Shown here: one piece after another, positions 50,736 through 59,464 of the stretch
Numbering within the stretch: position 1 is the first letter of the stretch
How the letters are laid out: every line of letters starts with the position of its first letter
Assembly: GCF_030929605.1 (NCBI RefSeq)
Contig: NZ_JAVFVS010000004.1
Span: forward strand, 372,001-436,000
Direction of reading: 5' to 3'
DNA from: Flavobacterium sp. LHD-80
GTDB lineage: Bacteria; Bacteroidota; Bacteroidia; Flavobacteriales; Flavobacteriaceae
DNA length: 64,000 nucleotides
The notes under the pieces: model-generated
Told to the model about the DNA's origin: nothing
Seen by the model: only the letters and a program-made list of their open reading frames with translations
The model's database searches: none
Translations under genes and position numbers: made by a program

Positions 50736-51440
50736 ATGCGATTATTTTTTACTTGTTTGTTTTTTGTTTCATTTCTGAATGTTTTTTCACAAGAAGAAGT
50801 GAAGCCTGAAATCAAGCCCGTAATAAAAATCGATTCATTGTATCGTGAGGATCAGTTTTATTTTTCGATAGCCTATAATCTTTTGGTAAATACTCCAGAA
50901 AAATTAAAGCAGGATAAATTTTCTGCCGGAATTTCTGCGGGTTTTTTACGCGATATGCCAATCAATAAAAGCAGAACCGTTGCAATTGCTGCTGGACTTG
51001 GATTAAGTTATCAAAACTTCTATCAGAATTTTACAGTTTCTGAAGATACAAATGGCGCTCCAATATATGGCGTAAATGATTATGGCGAATTTGTTTCAAA
51101 TCGATACAGACAATATTCTGTCGATCTTCCTATTGAATTCAGATGGAGAAATTCGACTTATGAAAGCACAAAATTCTGGAGAATTTACGGAGGTGTAAAA
51201 ATGAGTTATATTTTCTCCAGCAAATCTATTTTAGACGATGGAGAAACTACCTATAAAATTGTTAATAATCCAGATGTAAATACATTTCAATACGGAATTT
51301 ATCTGGCAACCGGCTACAACACCTGGAATGTTTATGCGTACTACGGTTTAAATCCTTTATTCAATTCGGTTGCTACAGTTTCTGGCGAAAAAGTCAATAT
51401 GAAGGCAATGAATATTGGATTGATTTTCTACATTTTATAG
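50736..51440 (+). CDS. Outer-membrane beta-barrel protein, PorT-like
   Basis: About 234 residues from the ATG at 50736 (signal peptide MRLFFTCLFFVSFLNVFSQ); an in-frame TTG at 50706 is less likely. The rest has amphipathic strands (FYFSIAYNLL, AGLGLSYQNF, VDLPIEFRW, MNIGLIFYIL) and the size of PorT/SprT-like barrels, but I cannot show it is the type IX secretion PorT. The 3' end overlaps the convergent gene by 6 bases. Confidence 0.6.
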   Translation: MRLFFTCLFFVSFLNVFSQEEVKPEIKPVIKIDSLYREDQFYFSIAYNLLVNTPEKLKQDKFSAGISAGFLRDMPINKSRTVAIAAGLGLSYQNFYQNFTVSEDTNGAPIYGVNDYGEFVSNRYRQYSVDLPIEFRWRNSTYESTKFWRIYGGVKMSYIFSSKSILDDGETTYKIVNNPDVNTFQYGIYLATGYNTWNVYAYYGLNPLFNSVATVSGEKVNMKAMNIGLIFYIL

Positions 51441-52040
51441 CCACAAATAAATAAAAAGAACTTGTGGCAATGTGCCAATAAGTAATCCAATTAAAATTTC
51501 TCTAGAAGTGTGTGCCTGCATTTCCATTCGGGAAGAGGCTACAACACCAGTCAATAAGATCAATAAAGCAGGCCAGTACGGATTCTGCATCTGCAAATGT
51601 ATGTTCAAGCCAATTACAAAAATGGCAAATCCGCTTATTGCAGCCACATGAAGGCTAGGTTTCATTTTGAATAAAGAACACACCAAGGCCAAAATTGATG
51701 TAAACAAAGCGCCTAGAAAAAAGAAATGTAATTCTGGATAACGCGTAATGATAATGCTTCGTTTTACCAATAAAATATATAAAAAACATTGCAACAACAA
51801 CGGGATTTTACGCTGTGAAGTTTCATGAACCATAATAGAATCAACATGCCCAGTTGATTTTAGCAAAAGAAAAAACAAAACCGGAACTAAAATCGTGATG
51901 ATTAGAATTTGGAATAAAACAAAGTATTTTTCTTGATTTGTAAATGCGTCTTCTTTGCAAAAAAGATAAAATAAAGTAGCATACATCGAGATGAAAATCG
52001 GATGTAAAATATAGGAGAATAGTGGAAGTATTTTTTTCAA
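51435..52040 (-). CDS. PAP2-like integral membrane protein with degenerate motifs
   Basis: About 201 residues and six or so helices. From the TTG at 52040 it begins MKKILPLFSYILHPIF; the GTG at 52094 lies upstream of a -7 box (TATATTTG, minus strand, 52065-52072) and is unlikely. Motif 2 of PAP2 phosphatases is PSLH in place of PSGH; motif 3 is SRMEMQAHTSRE, i.e. SRX5HX3E where D is usual. It is probably a phosphatidic-acid-phosphatase-superfamily relative with altered or lost activity. Confidence 0.6.
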   Translation of the reverse strand: MKKILPLFSYILHPIFISMYATLFYLFCKEDAFTNQEKYFVLFQILIITILVPVLFFLLLKSTGHVDSIMVHETSQRKIPLLLQCFLYILLVKRSIIITRYPELHFFFLGALFTSILALVCSLFKMKPSLHVAAISGFAIFVIGLNIHLQMQNPYWPALLILLTGVVASSRMEMQAHTSREILIGLLIGTLPQVLFIYLWL

Positions 52041-52227
52041 AACGTTGTAATTTGTGGTGTTGAACAAATATAATGAAATAAAGTTTTTAGCCACAGATTA
52101 AAAGATTTTCACAGATTAAAATCCTTTTAATTGTTCTAATCTGTGGCAAAAAACTAAATAATAATTGTCGAAAATTTGGGAAATTAGTAGCAAACCTTTT
52201 TTTAAATTTGACAAAAAGAATTTCTAA

Positions 52228-54699
52228 ATGAGCATCAACTTAAAAAACATAATTCAGGTTCTTAACGCTCAAAACAGTGCGCCAGAATCGGATATTTTCA
52301 TTGATCATATTTCAATCGACAGCCGTTCATTGCAAAACGGTTCAAAAACATTGTTTATTGCCTTGTCTGGCGTTAACAATGACGCTCATTTATATATTCC
52401 GGAACTTATTGAAAAAGGTGTTCAAAATTTTGTTGTTAAGTATATTCCTGAAAATGTTGCCGGCAAAGCTAATTTTTTGGTCGTTAAAAACACTTTAAAA
52501 GCTTTGCAGCAATTTGCGGCTTATTACCGTAATTTATTTGATTTTCCTGTTATCGGGTTAACCGGAAGCAACGGAAAAACCATTGTAAAAGAATGGCTAA
52601 ATTTCTTACTAAGTCCAGATTATAATATTATCAGAAGCCCGAAAAGCTATAACTCTCAAGTTGGCGTACCACTGTCGGTTATTGCGATAAATGAAAAACA
52701 CAATTTAGGCATTTTTGAAGCTGGTATTTCAACCGTGAATGAAATGGAAAATCTCGAAAAAATCATTAAACCAAATATTGGTGTTTTAACAAGCATTGGG
52801 TCTGCACATGATGAAGGATTTTTAAATTTAGTACAAAAGATAGATGAAAAACTGCTTTTGTTTAAAGATTGCCCTATTATTATTTATCAAAAAAATGAAA
52901 TTGTAGATTCCTGTCTTTCGCAATTTACAGCTGAATATATGATGCACCCGAGAACACTGTTTTCGTGGAGTTTTAAGGATGATTCTGCTGATGTTTTTAT
53001 TCTGAAGAAAGAAACTAAAAACGAAATTACCCACATTCAATACCAATATAAAAACGAAATTTTCGATTTAGAAATTCCATTTAGTGATTCGGCTTCTATA
53101 GAAAATACTATTTCTTGTTTATTGGTTTTGCTTTATTTTAAATACGATTCTAAAACGATTCAAAACCGCGTGCAAATGCTGTATCCGGTACAAATGCGCC
53201 TGGAAGTTAAAAACGGAATCAACAATTGCAGTATCATTGACGATAGTTATAGTTCCGATTTTCAATCACTTAAAATAGCTTTAGATTTTCTGGAAAGTCA
53301 GCAAAAAAAGAATGCTACAAAAACAGTAATTCTGTCGGATATATTTCAAAGTGGCTTTTCAAATGAAGATTTGTATTCTAAAGTTTCTCAGCTTATTTCT
53401 GATAATAAAATCAATCGTGTAATTGGCATTGGCCCAACAATTTCATCTTTTGCAGCCAAATTTGCAAATTGTATTGCATTTCAAAATACAGCATCATTTA
53501 TTGAAGCATTTGAAAGCCTAAATTTTAGCAATGAAACCATTTTGATTAAAGGTGCAAGATCTTTTCAATTTGAAGAAATTGTTTCGTTGCTTGAAGAAAA
53601 AACACATGAAACGGTTTTAGAAATAAACTTGGATTCTATAAGTCATAACTTAAATTACTATAAATCAAAACTTGACGATGACGTAAAAATCATGGTAATG
53701 GTAAAAGCTTTTGGTTATGGAAACGGAGGATTGGAAATCGCAAAATTACTGGAACATCATAAAGTAGATTATTTAGGTGTGGCTTTCGCCGATGAAGGAA
53801 TTTCGCTGAAAAACGGTGGCATCAAATTGCCAATTATGGTTTTAAATCCAGAATCAACAAGTTTTCCGTCGATCATTCAATACAAATTAGAGCCTGAAAT
53901 TTACAGTTTAAAAGGTTTGAATGCGTTTTTGAAAATTGCCAAAGAAAAGAATTTAAAAGATTTTCCGATTCATATTAAAGTGGATACTGGAATGCATCGA
54001 TTGGGTTTTGAAGAAAACACAATTGATGAATTAATAGAAACTTTAAAAAATAATTCGAGCGTTCGTGTTCAAAGTATTTTATCGCATTTGGCAACAAGCG
54101 ATGATCCAAAACATTTTGATTTTGTGGCAAAACAAATCGCTTTATTCGAGAAATTGTCTTTAAAATTAATGTCGGAATTGCAGATAAATCCAATTCGCCA
54201 TATTTTAAATACTTCCGGAATTAGCAATTTTCCAAATGCCCAATATAATATGGTTCGTTTAGGAATTGGTTTGTACGGCGTTTCAAATGATTCTTTGGAA
54301 CAAAAATATTTGGAGAATGTTGGAACATTGAAATCGATTATTTCTCAAGTTCGTACCATTCCGAGTGGCGACAGCGTAGGCTACGGGCGTCGTTTTATGG
54401 CCGAAAAAGAAACAAAAATCGCGACAATCCCAATTGGTTATGCTGACGGGATTTCAAGATTGTGGGGAAATGAAGTTGGTTTTGTCACCATCAAAAATCA
54501 AAAAGCCAAAATCGTAGGAAGTGTGTGTATGGACATGTTGATGGTTGATGTGAGTCATATTGATTGCAAAGAAGGTGATTCGGTAATTATTTTTGGCGAA
54601 AGCCCAACCGTTATCGAAATGGCCGAAGCTTTAAAAACAATTCCATATGAAATTATGACGAGCATCTCGCAGCGCGTAAAACGTGTATTTTTTAGATAG
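52228..54699 (+). CDS. Bifunctional MurF / alanine racemase
   Basis: An 823-residue fusion. Residues 1-450 form UDP-N-acetylmuramoyl-tripeptide:D-Ala-D-Ala ligase (MurF) with the ATP loop GSNGKT (113-118). The C-terminal half (about 455-823) is alanine racemase: LEINLDSISHNL, PLP Lys493 in KAFGYGNG and catalytic Tyr719 in VGYGRRF. The racemase supplies D-Ala and the ligase joins the D-Ala-D-Ala dipeptide to the peptidoglycan precursor, so two steps of one pathway sit in one chain. This fusion is known in Bacteroidota. Confidence 0.95.
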   Translation: MSINLKNIIQVLNAQNSAPESDIFIDHISIDSRSLQNGSKTLFIALSGVNNDAHLYIPELIEKGVQNFVVKYIPENVAGKANFLVVKNTLKALQQFAAYYRNLFDFPVIGLTGSNGKTIVKEWLNFLLSPDYNIIRSPKSYNSQVGVPLSVIAINEKHNLGIFEAGISTVNEMENLEKIIKPNIGVLTSIGSAHDEGFLNLVQKIDEKLLLFKDCPIIIYQKNEIVDSCLSQFTAEYMMHPRTLFSWSFKDDSADVFILKKETKNEITHIQYQYKNEIFDLEIPFSDSASIENTISCLLVLLYFKYDSKTIQNRVQMLYPVQMRLEVKNGINNCSIIDDSYSSDFQSLKIALDFLESQQKKNATKTVILSDIFQSGFSNEDLYSKVSQLISDNKINRVIGIGPTISSFAAKFANCIAFQNTASFIEAFESLNFSNETILIKGARSFQFEEIVSLLEEKTHETVLEINLDSISHNLNYYKSKLDDDVKIMVMVKAFGYGNGGLEIAKLLEHHKVDYLGVAFADEGISLKNGGIKLPIMVLNPESTSFPSIIQYKLEPEIYSLKGLNAFLKIAKEKNLKDFPIHIKVDTGMHRLGFEENTIDELIETLKNNSSVRVQSILSHLATSDDPKHFDFVAKQIALFEKLSLKLMSELQINPIRHILNTSGISNFPNAQYNMVRLGIGLYGVSNDSLEQKYLENVGTLKSIISQVRTIPSGDSVGYGRRFMAEKETKIATIPIGYADGISRLWGNEVGFVTIKNQKAKIVGSVCMDMLMVDVSHIDCKEGDSVIIFGESPTVIEMAEALKTIPYEIMTSISQRVKRVFFR

Positions 54700-54897
54700 A
54701 ATTTTTAAATCATATAAGTTAATAAGTTCATTTTAGTTGAACTGCTTTTCTTTTTTTACTGAATTATATCATTTAGACTGCATCAAGCTTATATTTCTTA
54801 TATGACTTATATGGTGCAAAAGAGAAAAGAGTGTGGTTTTTTCAAGAAAATTGCGTATTTTCGGTATTCATTAATTATAAATGTAAATAGATACGAT

Positions 54898-55272
54898 ATG
54901 GGATTTTTTTCAGAATTTAAGGCATTTGCAATAAAAGGCAACGTAGTTGATCTTGCTGTTGCAGTAATTATTGGAGCAGCATTTGGTAAAATTGTAAGTT
55001 CATTTATTGAAGATGTAATTACGCCACTAGTATTAAAACCAGCTTTAGAAGCAGCACATTTAGAAAAAATTCAAGATCTTACGGCTTTTGGCGGTGTAAA
55101 ATATGGTCTTTTTCTGTCGGCAGTAATTAACTTTGTTATTGTTGCTTTTGTTTTATTCTTAGTTATTAAAGGAGTAAACAAACTTAAAAAAGAAGAAGCT
55201 CCAGCTCCACCAGCTGGCCCAACTCAAGAAGAATTGCTTACACAAATTAGAGATTTATTAAAAAATAAATAA
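54898..55272 (+). CDS. mscL: Large-conductance mechanosensitive channel
   Basis: A 124-residue protein from the ATG at 54898 (MGFFSEFKAFAIKGNVVDLA); the frame is open upstream to 54802 but relatives begin here. TM1 is VAVIIGAAFGKIVSSFIEDVI and TM2 YGLFLSAVINFVIVAFVLFL, ending in the charged bundle KKEEAPAPPAGPTQEELLTQ. It releases solutes on hypo-osmotic shock. Confidence 0.95.
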   Translation: MGFFSEFKAFAIKGNVVDLAVAVIIGAAFGKIVSSFIEDVITPLVLKPALEAAHLEKIQDLTAFGGVKYGLFLSAVINFVIVAFVLFLVIKGVNKLKKEEAPAPPAGPTQEELLTQIRDLLKNK

Positions 55273-55303
55273 AAATATAATACCGCTACACTAAGTCTAA
55301 CTT

Positions 55304-55330
55304 AACCGCCTTCTAAAGAGGCGGTTTTTT
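55304..55330 (+). terminator. Terminator after mscL
   Basis: AACCGCC (55304-55310) pairs with GGCGGTT (55320-55326), then T bases. Confidence 0.88.
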
Positions 55331-55377
55331 TACAAAATGTTTATTTTATAACATTTTGTTATTTTTTGTGAAGTGGC

Positions 55378-55407
55378 TTGCGGAGACTTTTATTATACTT
55401 ATTTTTG
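55378..55407 (+). promoter_or_regulatory. Promoter of asd
   Basis: TTG (55378-55380), 19 bases, then TATTTTTG (55400-55407), a full Bacteroidota promoter. It fixes the asd start at the ATG at 55448 and excludes the open frame from 55373. Confidence 0.75.
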
Positions 55408-55447
55408 CAGTACAAATTTGATTATAGAATTATTTAAAGATATAAAA

Positions 55448-56437
55448 ATGAGAATTGCAGTTGTAGGTGCTACCGGAATGGTTGGCGAAGTAATGCTTAA
55501 AGTTTTAGCGGAAAGAAATTTTCCTGTTACAGAATTAATTCCTGTTGCATCAGAAAGATCAGTAGGAAAAGAAATTGAATATAAAGGAACAAAATATAAA
55601 GTGGTTGGAATGCAGACTGCAGTTGATATGAAAGCTGATATCGCAGTTTTCTCTGCTGGAGGCGATACTTCATTAGAGTGGGCTCCAAAATTTGCTGCTG
55701 CAGGAACAACAGTTATTGACAACTCATCTGCATGGAGAATGGATCCGACTAAAAAGTTAGTTGTTCCAGAAATCAATGCTTCTACTTTAACTAAAGAAGA
55801 TAAAATTATTGCAAACCCAAACTGTTCTACAATTCAAATGGTTTTGGCTTTAGCGCCTTTGCACAGAAAATACAACATTAAAAGAATTATTGTTTCTACT
55901 TACCAATCAATCACTGGAACTGGCGTAAAAGCGGTTAAACAGTTAGAGAATGAGTACGCAGGAATTCAAGGTGATATGGCTTACAAATATCCAATTCATA
56001 GAAATGCGATTCCACATTGCGACAGTTTTGAAGATAACGGATATACTAAAGAAGAAATGAAATTGGTTCGTGAGACTCAAAAAATTCTTGGTGATAACAC
56101 CATCAGAGTTACAGCTACTGCCGTTCGTGTACCGGTGGTTGGTGGGCATAGTGAAGCAGTAAACGTTGAGTTTACAAATGATTTTGAAGTAAACGAAGTT
56201 CGCGAAATTTTGCACAATACTGATGGAGTAGTAGTGCAGGATAATTTAGATACATTCACATACCCAATGCCATTATATGCTGAAGGTAAAAATGATGTTT
56301 TTGTTGGAAGAATTCGTCGTGACGAAAGCCAACCTAACACATTAAACATGTGGATCGTTGCTGATAACTTAAGAAAAGGTGCAGCAACAAACACAATTCA
56401 GATTGCAGAGTATTTAATCCAGGCTGGATTGGTATAA
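55448..56437 (+). CDS. asd: Aspartate-semialdehyde dehydrogenase
   Basis: A 329-residue NADP-dependent enzyme making aspartate semialdehyde for lysine/diaminopimelate, methionine and threonine. It has the Rossmann start MRIAVVGATGMVGEVML, the catalytic Cys in NPNCSTIQM and the substrate-binding GGHSEAVNVEF with catalytic His. Monocistronic, between two terminators. Confidence 0.96.
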   Translation: MRIAVVGATGMVGEVMLKVLAERNFPVTELIPVASERSVGKEIEYKGTKYKVVGMQTAVDMKADIAVFSAGGDTSLEWAPKFAAAGTTVIDNSSAWRMDPTKKLVVPEINASTLTKEDKIIANPNCSTIQMVLALAPLHRKYNIKRIIVSTYQSITGTGVKAVKQLENEYAGIQGDMAYKYPIHRNAIPHCDSFEDNGYTKEEMKLVRETQKILGDNTIRVTATAVRVPVVGGHSEAVNVEFTNDFEVNEVREILHNTDGVVVQDNLDTFTYPMPLYAEGKNDVFVGRIRRDESQPNTLNMWIVADNLRKGAATNTIQIAEYLIQAGLV

Positions 56438-56468
56438 TCTGAGAGATTAAATTAAATTGTTATAAAGA

Positions 56469-56504
56469 AAAAGCCGTAATCACAGCAATGTAATTACGGC
56501 TTTT
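56469..56504 (+). terminator. Terminator after asd
   Basis: AAAAGCCGTAAT (56469-56480) pairs with ATTACGGCTTTT (56493-56504), then T bases. Confidence 0.88.
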
Positions 56505-56523
56505 TTGATTTATCAATAAACAG

Positions 56524-56618
56524 AAAACCCGAAAGGTTTTCAGAACCTGTCGGGTTTGAGAAAAATTAAAAAATTCCAAATCCCAATAAACAACTTATTT
56601 TATTGGGATTTGGAATTT
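56524..56618. repeat. Two hairpins between convergent asd and ferredoxin genes
   Basis: First hairpin: AAACCCGAAAGGTT (from 56525) with AACCTGTCGGGTTT (to 56557), two mismatches. Second: 21-bp perfect arms 56570-56590 and 56598-56618 (AAAATTCCAAATCCCAATAAA with its complement). The latter likely ends the minus-strand ferredoxin transcript. Confidence 0.75.
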
Positions 56619-56638
56619 TAATATTGGAATTTTATTTT

Positions 56639-56956
56639 TTAATATTCTGGAGCCAGTTCTAGTTCCAGACCTTCTAAATCTGTAGTGATTGGTATTTGAC
56701 AACCCAAACGGCTGTTAGACTTAACATAAAATGCTTCCGACAGCATGGCTTCTTCTTCGTCTCCCATTTCTGGCAACGCAACATCATTTAGAACATAACA
56801 CTGGCAGGAAGCGCACATTGCCATTCCTCCGCAGGTTCCTTCAACAGGAAGTTCGTATGCTTTGCATAACTCCATTATGTTCATTGCCATATCAGTTGGA
56901 GCTTGTAATTCGTGTATAACTCCTTCTCGATCTTTAATCTTAATTAATACATCCAT
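56639..56956 (-). CDS. [2Fe-2S] ferredoxin, adrenodoxin type
   Basis: A 105-residue ferredoxin with cluster ligands GTCGGMAMCASC (C-x5-C-x2-C) and a distant Cys in SRLGC. Electron carrier for Fe-S cluster assembly or oxygenases. The neighbouring NifU-like and Mrp genes make a link to Fe-S biogenesis plausible. Confidence 0.93.
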   Translation of the reverse strand: MDVLIKIKDREGVIHELQAPTDMAMNIMELCKAYELPVEGTCGGMAMCASCQCYVLNDVALPEMGDEEEAMLSEAFYVKSNSRLGCQIPITTDLEGLELELAPEY

Positions 56957-57017
56957 TTTTATTATTTGGAATTTTAAGGGTCAGGATTTTATAACGTGAA
57001 AAAATCCTATGTTCAAT

Positions 57018-57500
57018 TTAACTTGTTGGTTTTAGGCTGAATGCATATTCTTTTCTGGTGCTGTCTTTAAGATGCATTTTTACACCTAGCATATTGCCGC
57101 TTTTATCAAGCAATGTAACTATTACAATTACAGAATAGTAATCCTTACCGCCCTGAAAAACTAGTGTTCCTTCATATGTTGAATTTACAACTCCTTGTTT
57201 ATCTGTTGTTACAGAGACTTTTCTAGGGTGCGAAAATTCAGCTGTGCTGTAAGTTGCTTTATTTGCAAATTTTGCTTTTCCTTCAGCAAAATCATATAAA
57301 AAATCATAATTGCCAATTCTCAAACTTCCTTCTTCACTACCAGGAATAGTATTAAAAACAATTTGTCCTGAATATTGAAAATCCGACCATTCTTCTGCTT
57401 CATTTACCCATGCCTTGTCAACAACTAGAGTTTGTGCTTGCTGCGCATAATTTACAGATACAAAAAACAACAATAAAAATAAAGTGTAGTAGTGTTTCAT
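57018..57500 (-). CDS. Secreted hypothetical protein
   Basis: A 160-residue protein with signal peptide MKHYYTLFLLLFFVSVNYAQ and a beta-rich domain (YSGQIVFNT, GNYDFLYDF, NSTYEGTLVF). No family recognised and no Cys after the signal. A minus-strand -7 box TAAATTTG at 57527-57534 supports a separate transcript. The 213 bases upstream (to the NifU gene) hold only this promoter. Confidence 0.65.
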   Translation of the reverse strand: MKHYYTLFLLLFFVSVNYAQQAQTLVVDKAWVNEAEEWSDFQYSGQIVFNTIPGSEEGSLRIGNYDFLYDFAEGKAKFANKATYSTAEFSHPRKVSVTTDKQGVVNSTYEGTLVFQGGKDYYSVIVIVTLLDKSGNMLGVKMHLKDSTRKEYAFSLKPTS

Positions 57501-57713
57501 AAATTTTAAGATTTAGGGTTATTTTACAAATTTAAGTTAAATAAGTAAAAATACCGTAACTAAAACTCTTAAATCTTTATGTTGTTTTTTGTAAAATCTG
57601 CAATAATTTATTTGATTTTGATTGTTTTTATTATAAAAACCAAGAAAAAGACTCAAAAGAAATACTATTCTTGTTAATAATCAAAAATCGCAAATGCTAA
57701 GAAAAACAATTTA

Positions 57714-57953
57714 CTACATGATATTTACCACAGTTTCAATTTGTGGTGCATACTTTTTAATAGTAGTTTCTACTCCTGCTTTTAGTGTCATTTGATTTAC
57801 GCTGCAGCTAATGCATGCGCCTTCAAGACGAACTTTTACGTGCTTATCTTCATCAATAGAAATTAGCGTAATATCGCCTCCGTCAGATTTTAAAAATGGC
57901 CTTATTTCGTCTAAAGCTAATAAAACGTTATTTGTTAATTCTTCTGTTGTCAT
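57714..57953 (-). CDS. NifU-like Fe-S scaffold protein
   Basis: A 79-residue protein equal to the NifU C-terminal (Nfu) domain: RPFLKSDGGDITLI and the CxxC cluster site GACISCSVNQMTLK. It carries and delivers Fe-S clusters. It lies 81 bases after the Mrp/ApbC gene on the same strand. Confidence 0.93.
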   Translation of the reverse strand: MTTEELTNNVLLALDEIRPFLKSDGGDITLISIDEDKHVKVRLEGACISCSVNQMTLKAGVETTIKKYAPQIETVVNIM

Positions 57954-58034
57954 AATATTAATGTGTCAATTAGAGAATGTGTCAATTAGAAAATTTAATT
58001 CATTATCTAATTGGCACATTATCTCATTATCTAA

Positions 58035-59165
58035 TTATTTTTTCACTGCAGAGCATCCTGCCATTGTTGTAATTTTAATGGCTTCAGTTGCTGGCAGATT
58101 TTCGTTTCTGTTTACTGTTTCCTGTACAACATTTCGAGTGATTTCTTCAAAAACAGTTTCAATTACTGAGGCTGTTTGTAAAGCTGCTGGACGACCGTAA
58201 TCTCCTGCTTCACGAATAGATTGTACAATTGGAACTTCACCTAAAAATGGAACATCTAAATCTTGAGCAAGGTTTTTTGCACCTTCTTGACCAAAGATAT
58301 AATATTTGTTTTCTGGTAATTCTTCTGGTGTAAAGTAAGCCATGTTTTCAATAATTCCTAAAACCGGAACATTGATGTTGTCTTGCATGAACATTGCAAC
58401 TCCTTTTTTAGCATCTGCAAGAGCAACTGCCTGAGGTGTACTTACTACAACTGCTCCTGTGATTGGCAGTGATTGCATGATAGAAAGGTGGATATCTCCA
58501 GTTCCTGGAGGCAAATCTAGAAGCATAAAATCTAGTTCTCCCCAGTCTGCATCAAAAATCATTTGATTTAATGCTTTTGCAGCCATTGGACCTCTCCAAA
58601 TTACAGCTTGGCTAGGCGCTGTAAAGAAACCGATAGAAAGTATTTTGATTTCATAACTTTCAATTGGTTTCATTTTTGATTTTCCGTCAACGGTAATCGA
58701 AATTGGTTTTTCGTTTTCAACATCAAACATAATCGGCATCGAAGGTCCGTAGATATCAGCATCTAAAATCCCAACTTTGAATCCCATTTTTGCAAGTGTT
58801 ACAGCAAGATTTGCAGTAACAGTTGATTTTCCAACTCCTCCTTTTCCAGAAGCAACGGCAATAATATTTTTGATGCCAGGAATTGCTTTTCCTTTTATTT
58901 CATTAGGATTTTCCTTGGCTTCAACTTTAATGTTAACTTTAACTTTAGCATCTGCCGATATCAAATCATGAATTGTTTTTTTGATATCATCTTCTGCTCT
59001 TTTCTTGATGTGCATTGCAGGTGTATGAAGCACTAAATCGACTACAACTTCATCACCAAATGTAATAACGTTGGCAACTGCACCGCTTTCAACCATATTT
59101 TTTCCTTCTCCAGCTATAGTGATAGTTTCTAAAGCTTTAAGAATTTCTTTTCTATCTAATTTCAT
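58035..59165 (-). CDS. apbC: Mrp/ApbC family Fe-S cluster carrier ATPase
   Basis: A 376-residue P-loop ATPase. The N-terminal DUF59/MIP18-type domain (1-90) is followed by the deviant Walker A SGKGGVGKST, the switch ILDADIYGPSMP and LLDLPPGTGDIHLS. It ends with a possible metal-binding tail (AGCSAVKK). It transfers Fe-S clusters to apoproteins and is followed by an Nfu-type protein, so a functional pair is likely. Confidence 0.93.
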   Translation of the reverse strand: MKLDRKEILKALETITIAGEGKNMVESGAVANVITFGDEVVVDLVLHTPAMHIKKRAEDDIKKTIHDLISADAKVKVNIKVEAKENPNEIKGKAIPGIKNIIAVASGKGGVGKSTVTANLAVTLAKMGFKVGILDADIYGPSMPIMFDVENEKPISITVDGKSKMKPIESYEIKILSIGFFTAPSQAVIWRGPMAAKALNQMIFDADWGELDFMLLDLPPGTGDIHLSIMQSLPITGAVVVSTPQAVALADAKKGVAMFMQDNINVPVLGIIENMAYFTPEELPENKYYIFGQEGAKNLAQDLDVPFLGEVPIVQSIREAGDYGRPAALQTASVIETVFEEITRNVVQETVNRNENLPATEAIKITTMAGCSAVKK

Positions 59166-59236
59166 TTTTAATGTAGGTGTTTTCTAATGATGAAACTTGT
59201 TTAAATACTGTATTTATTTAAACTTGTTTCAGATTG

Positions 59237-59244
59237 CAAAGATA
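59237..59244 (-). promoter_or_regulatory. -7 box for the apbC-nfu unit
   Basis: On the minus strand this reads TATCTTTG, about 72 bases before the apbC start. Confidence 0.5.
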
Positions 59245-59408
59245 ACAGATTAAGTTCGGATTCTTACTTTTTTTGAATCGTATTTATTGATATCGAAATT
59301 ATTCAAAATGATAACGTTGCATTTTTTTTGAAGTGGTTTTAAAAAGTAAAGTAGCGAAAAGTGATTTTTTGGCAAAAAAAAAGAAAATTTAAGTTGAAAA
59401 AAGACAAA

Positions 59409-59445
59409 AAGAAACCCGCCAAGATTCTGATTTGGCGGGTTTCTT
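59409..59445. terminator. Terminator after the permease gene
   Basis: AAGAAACCCGCCAA (59409-59422) and TTGGCGGGTTTCTT (59432-59445) form a perfect 14-bp stem. On the minus strand it is followed by a T-rich run, suiting the permease transcript that ends at 59465. Confidence 0.85.
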
Positions 59446-59464
59446 AAAAAAAATGGTCTACAAG

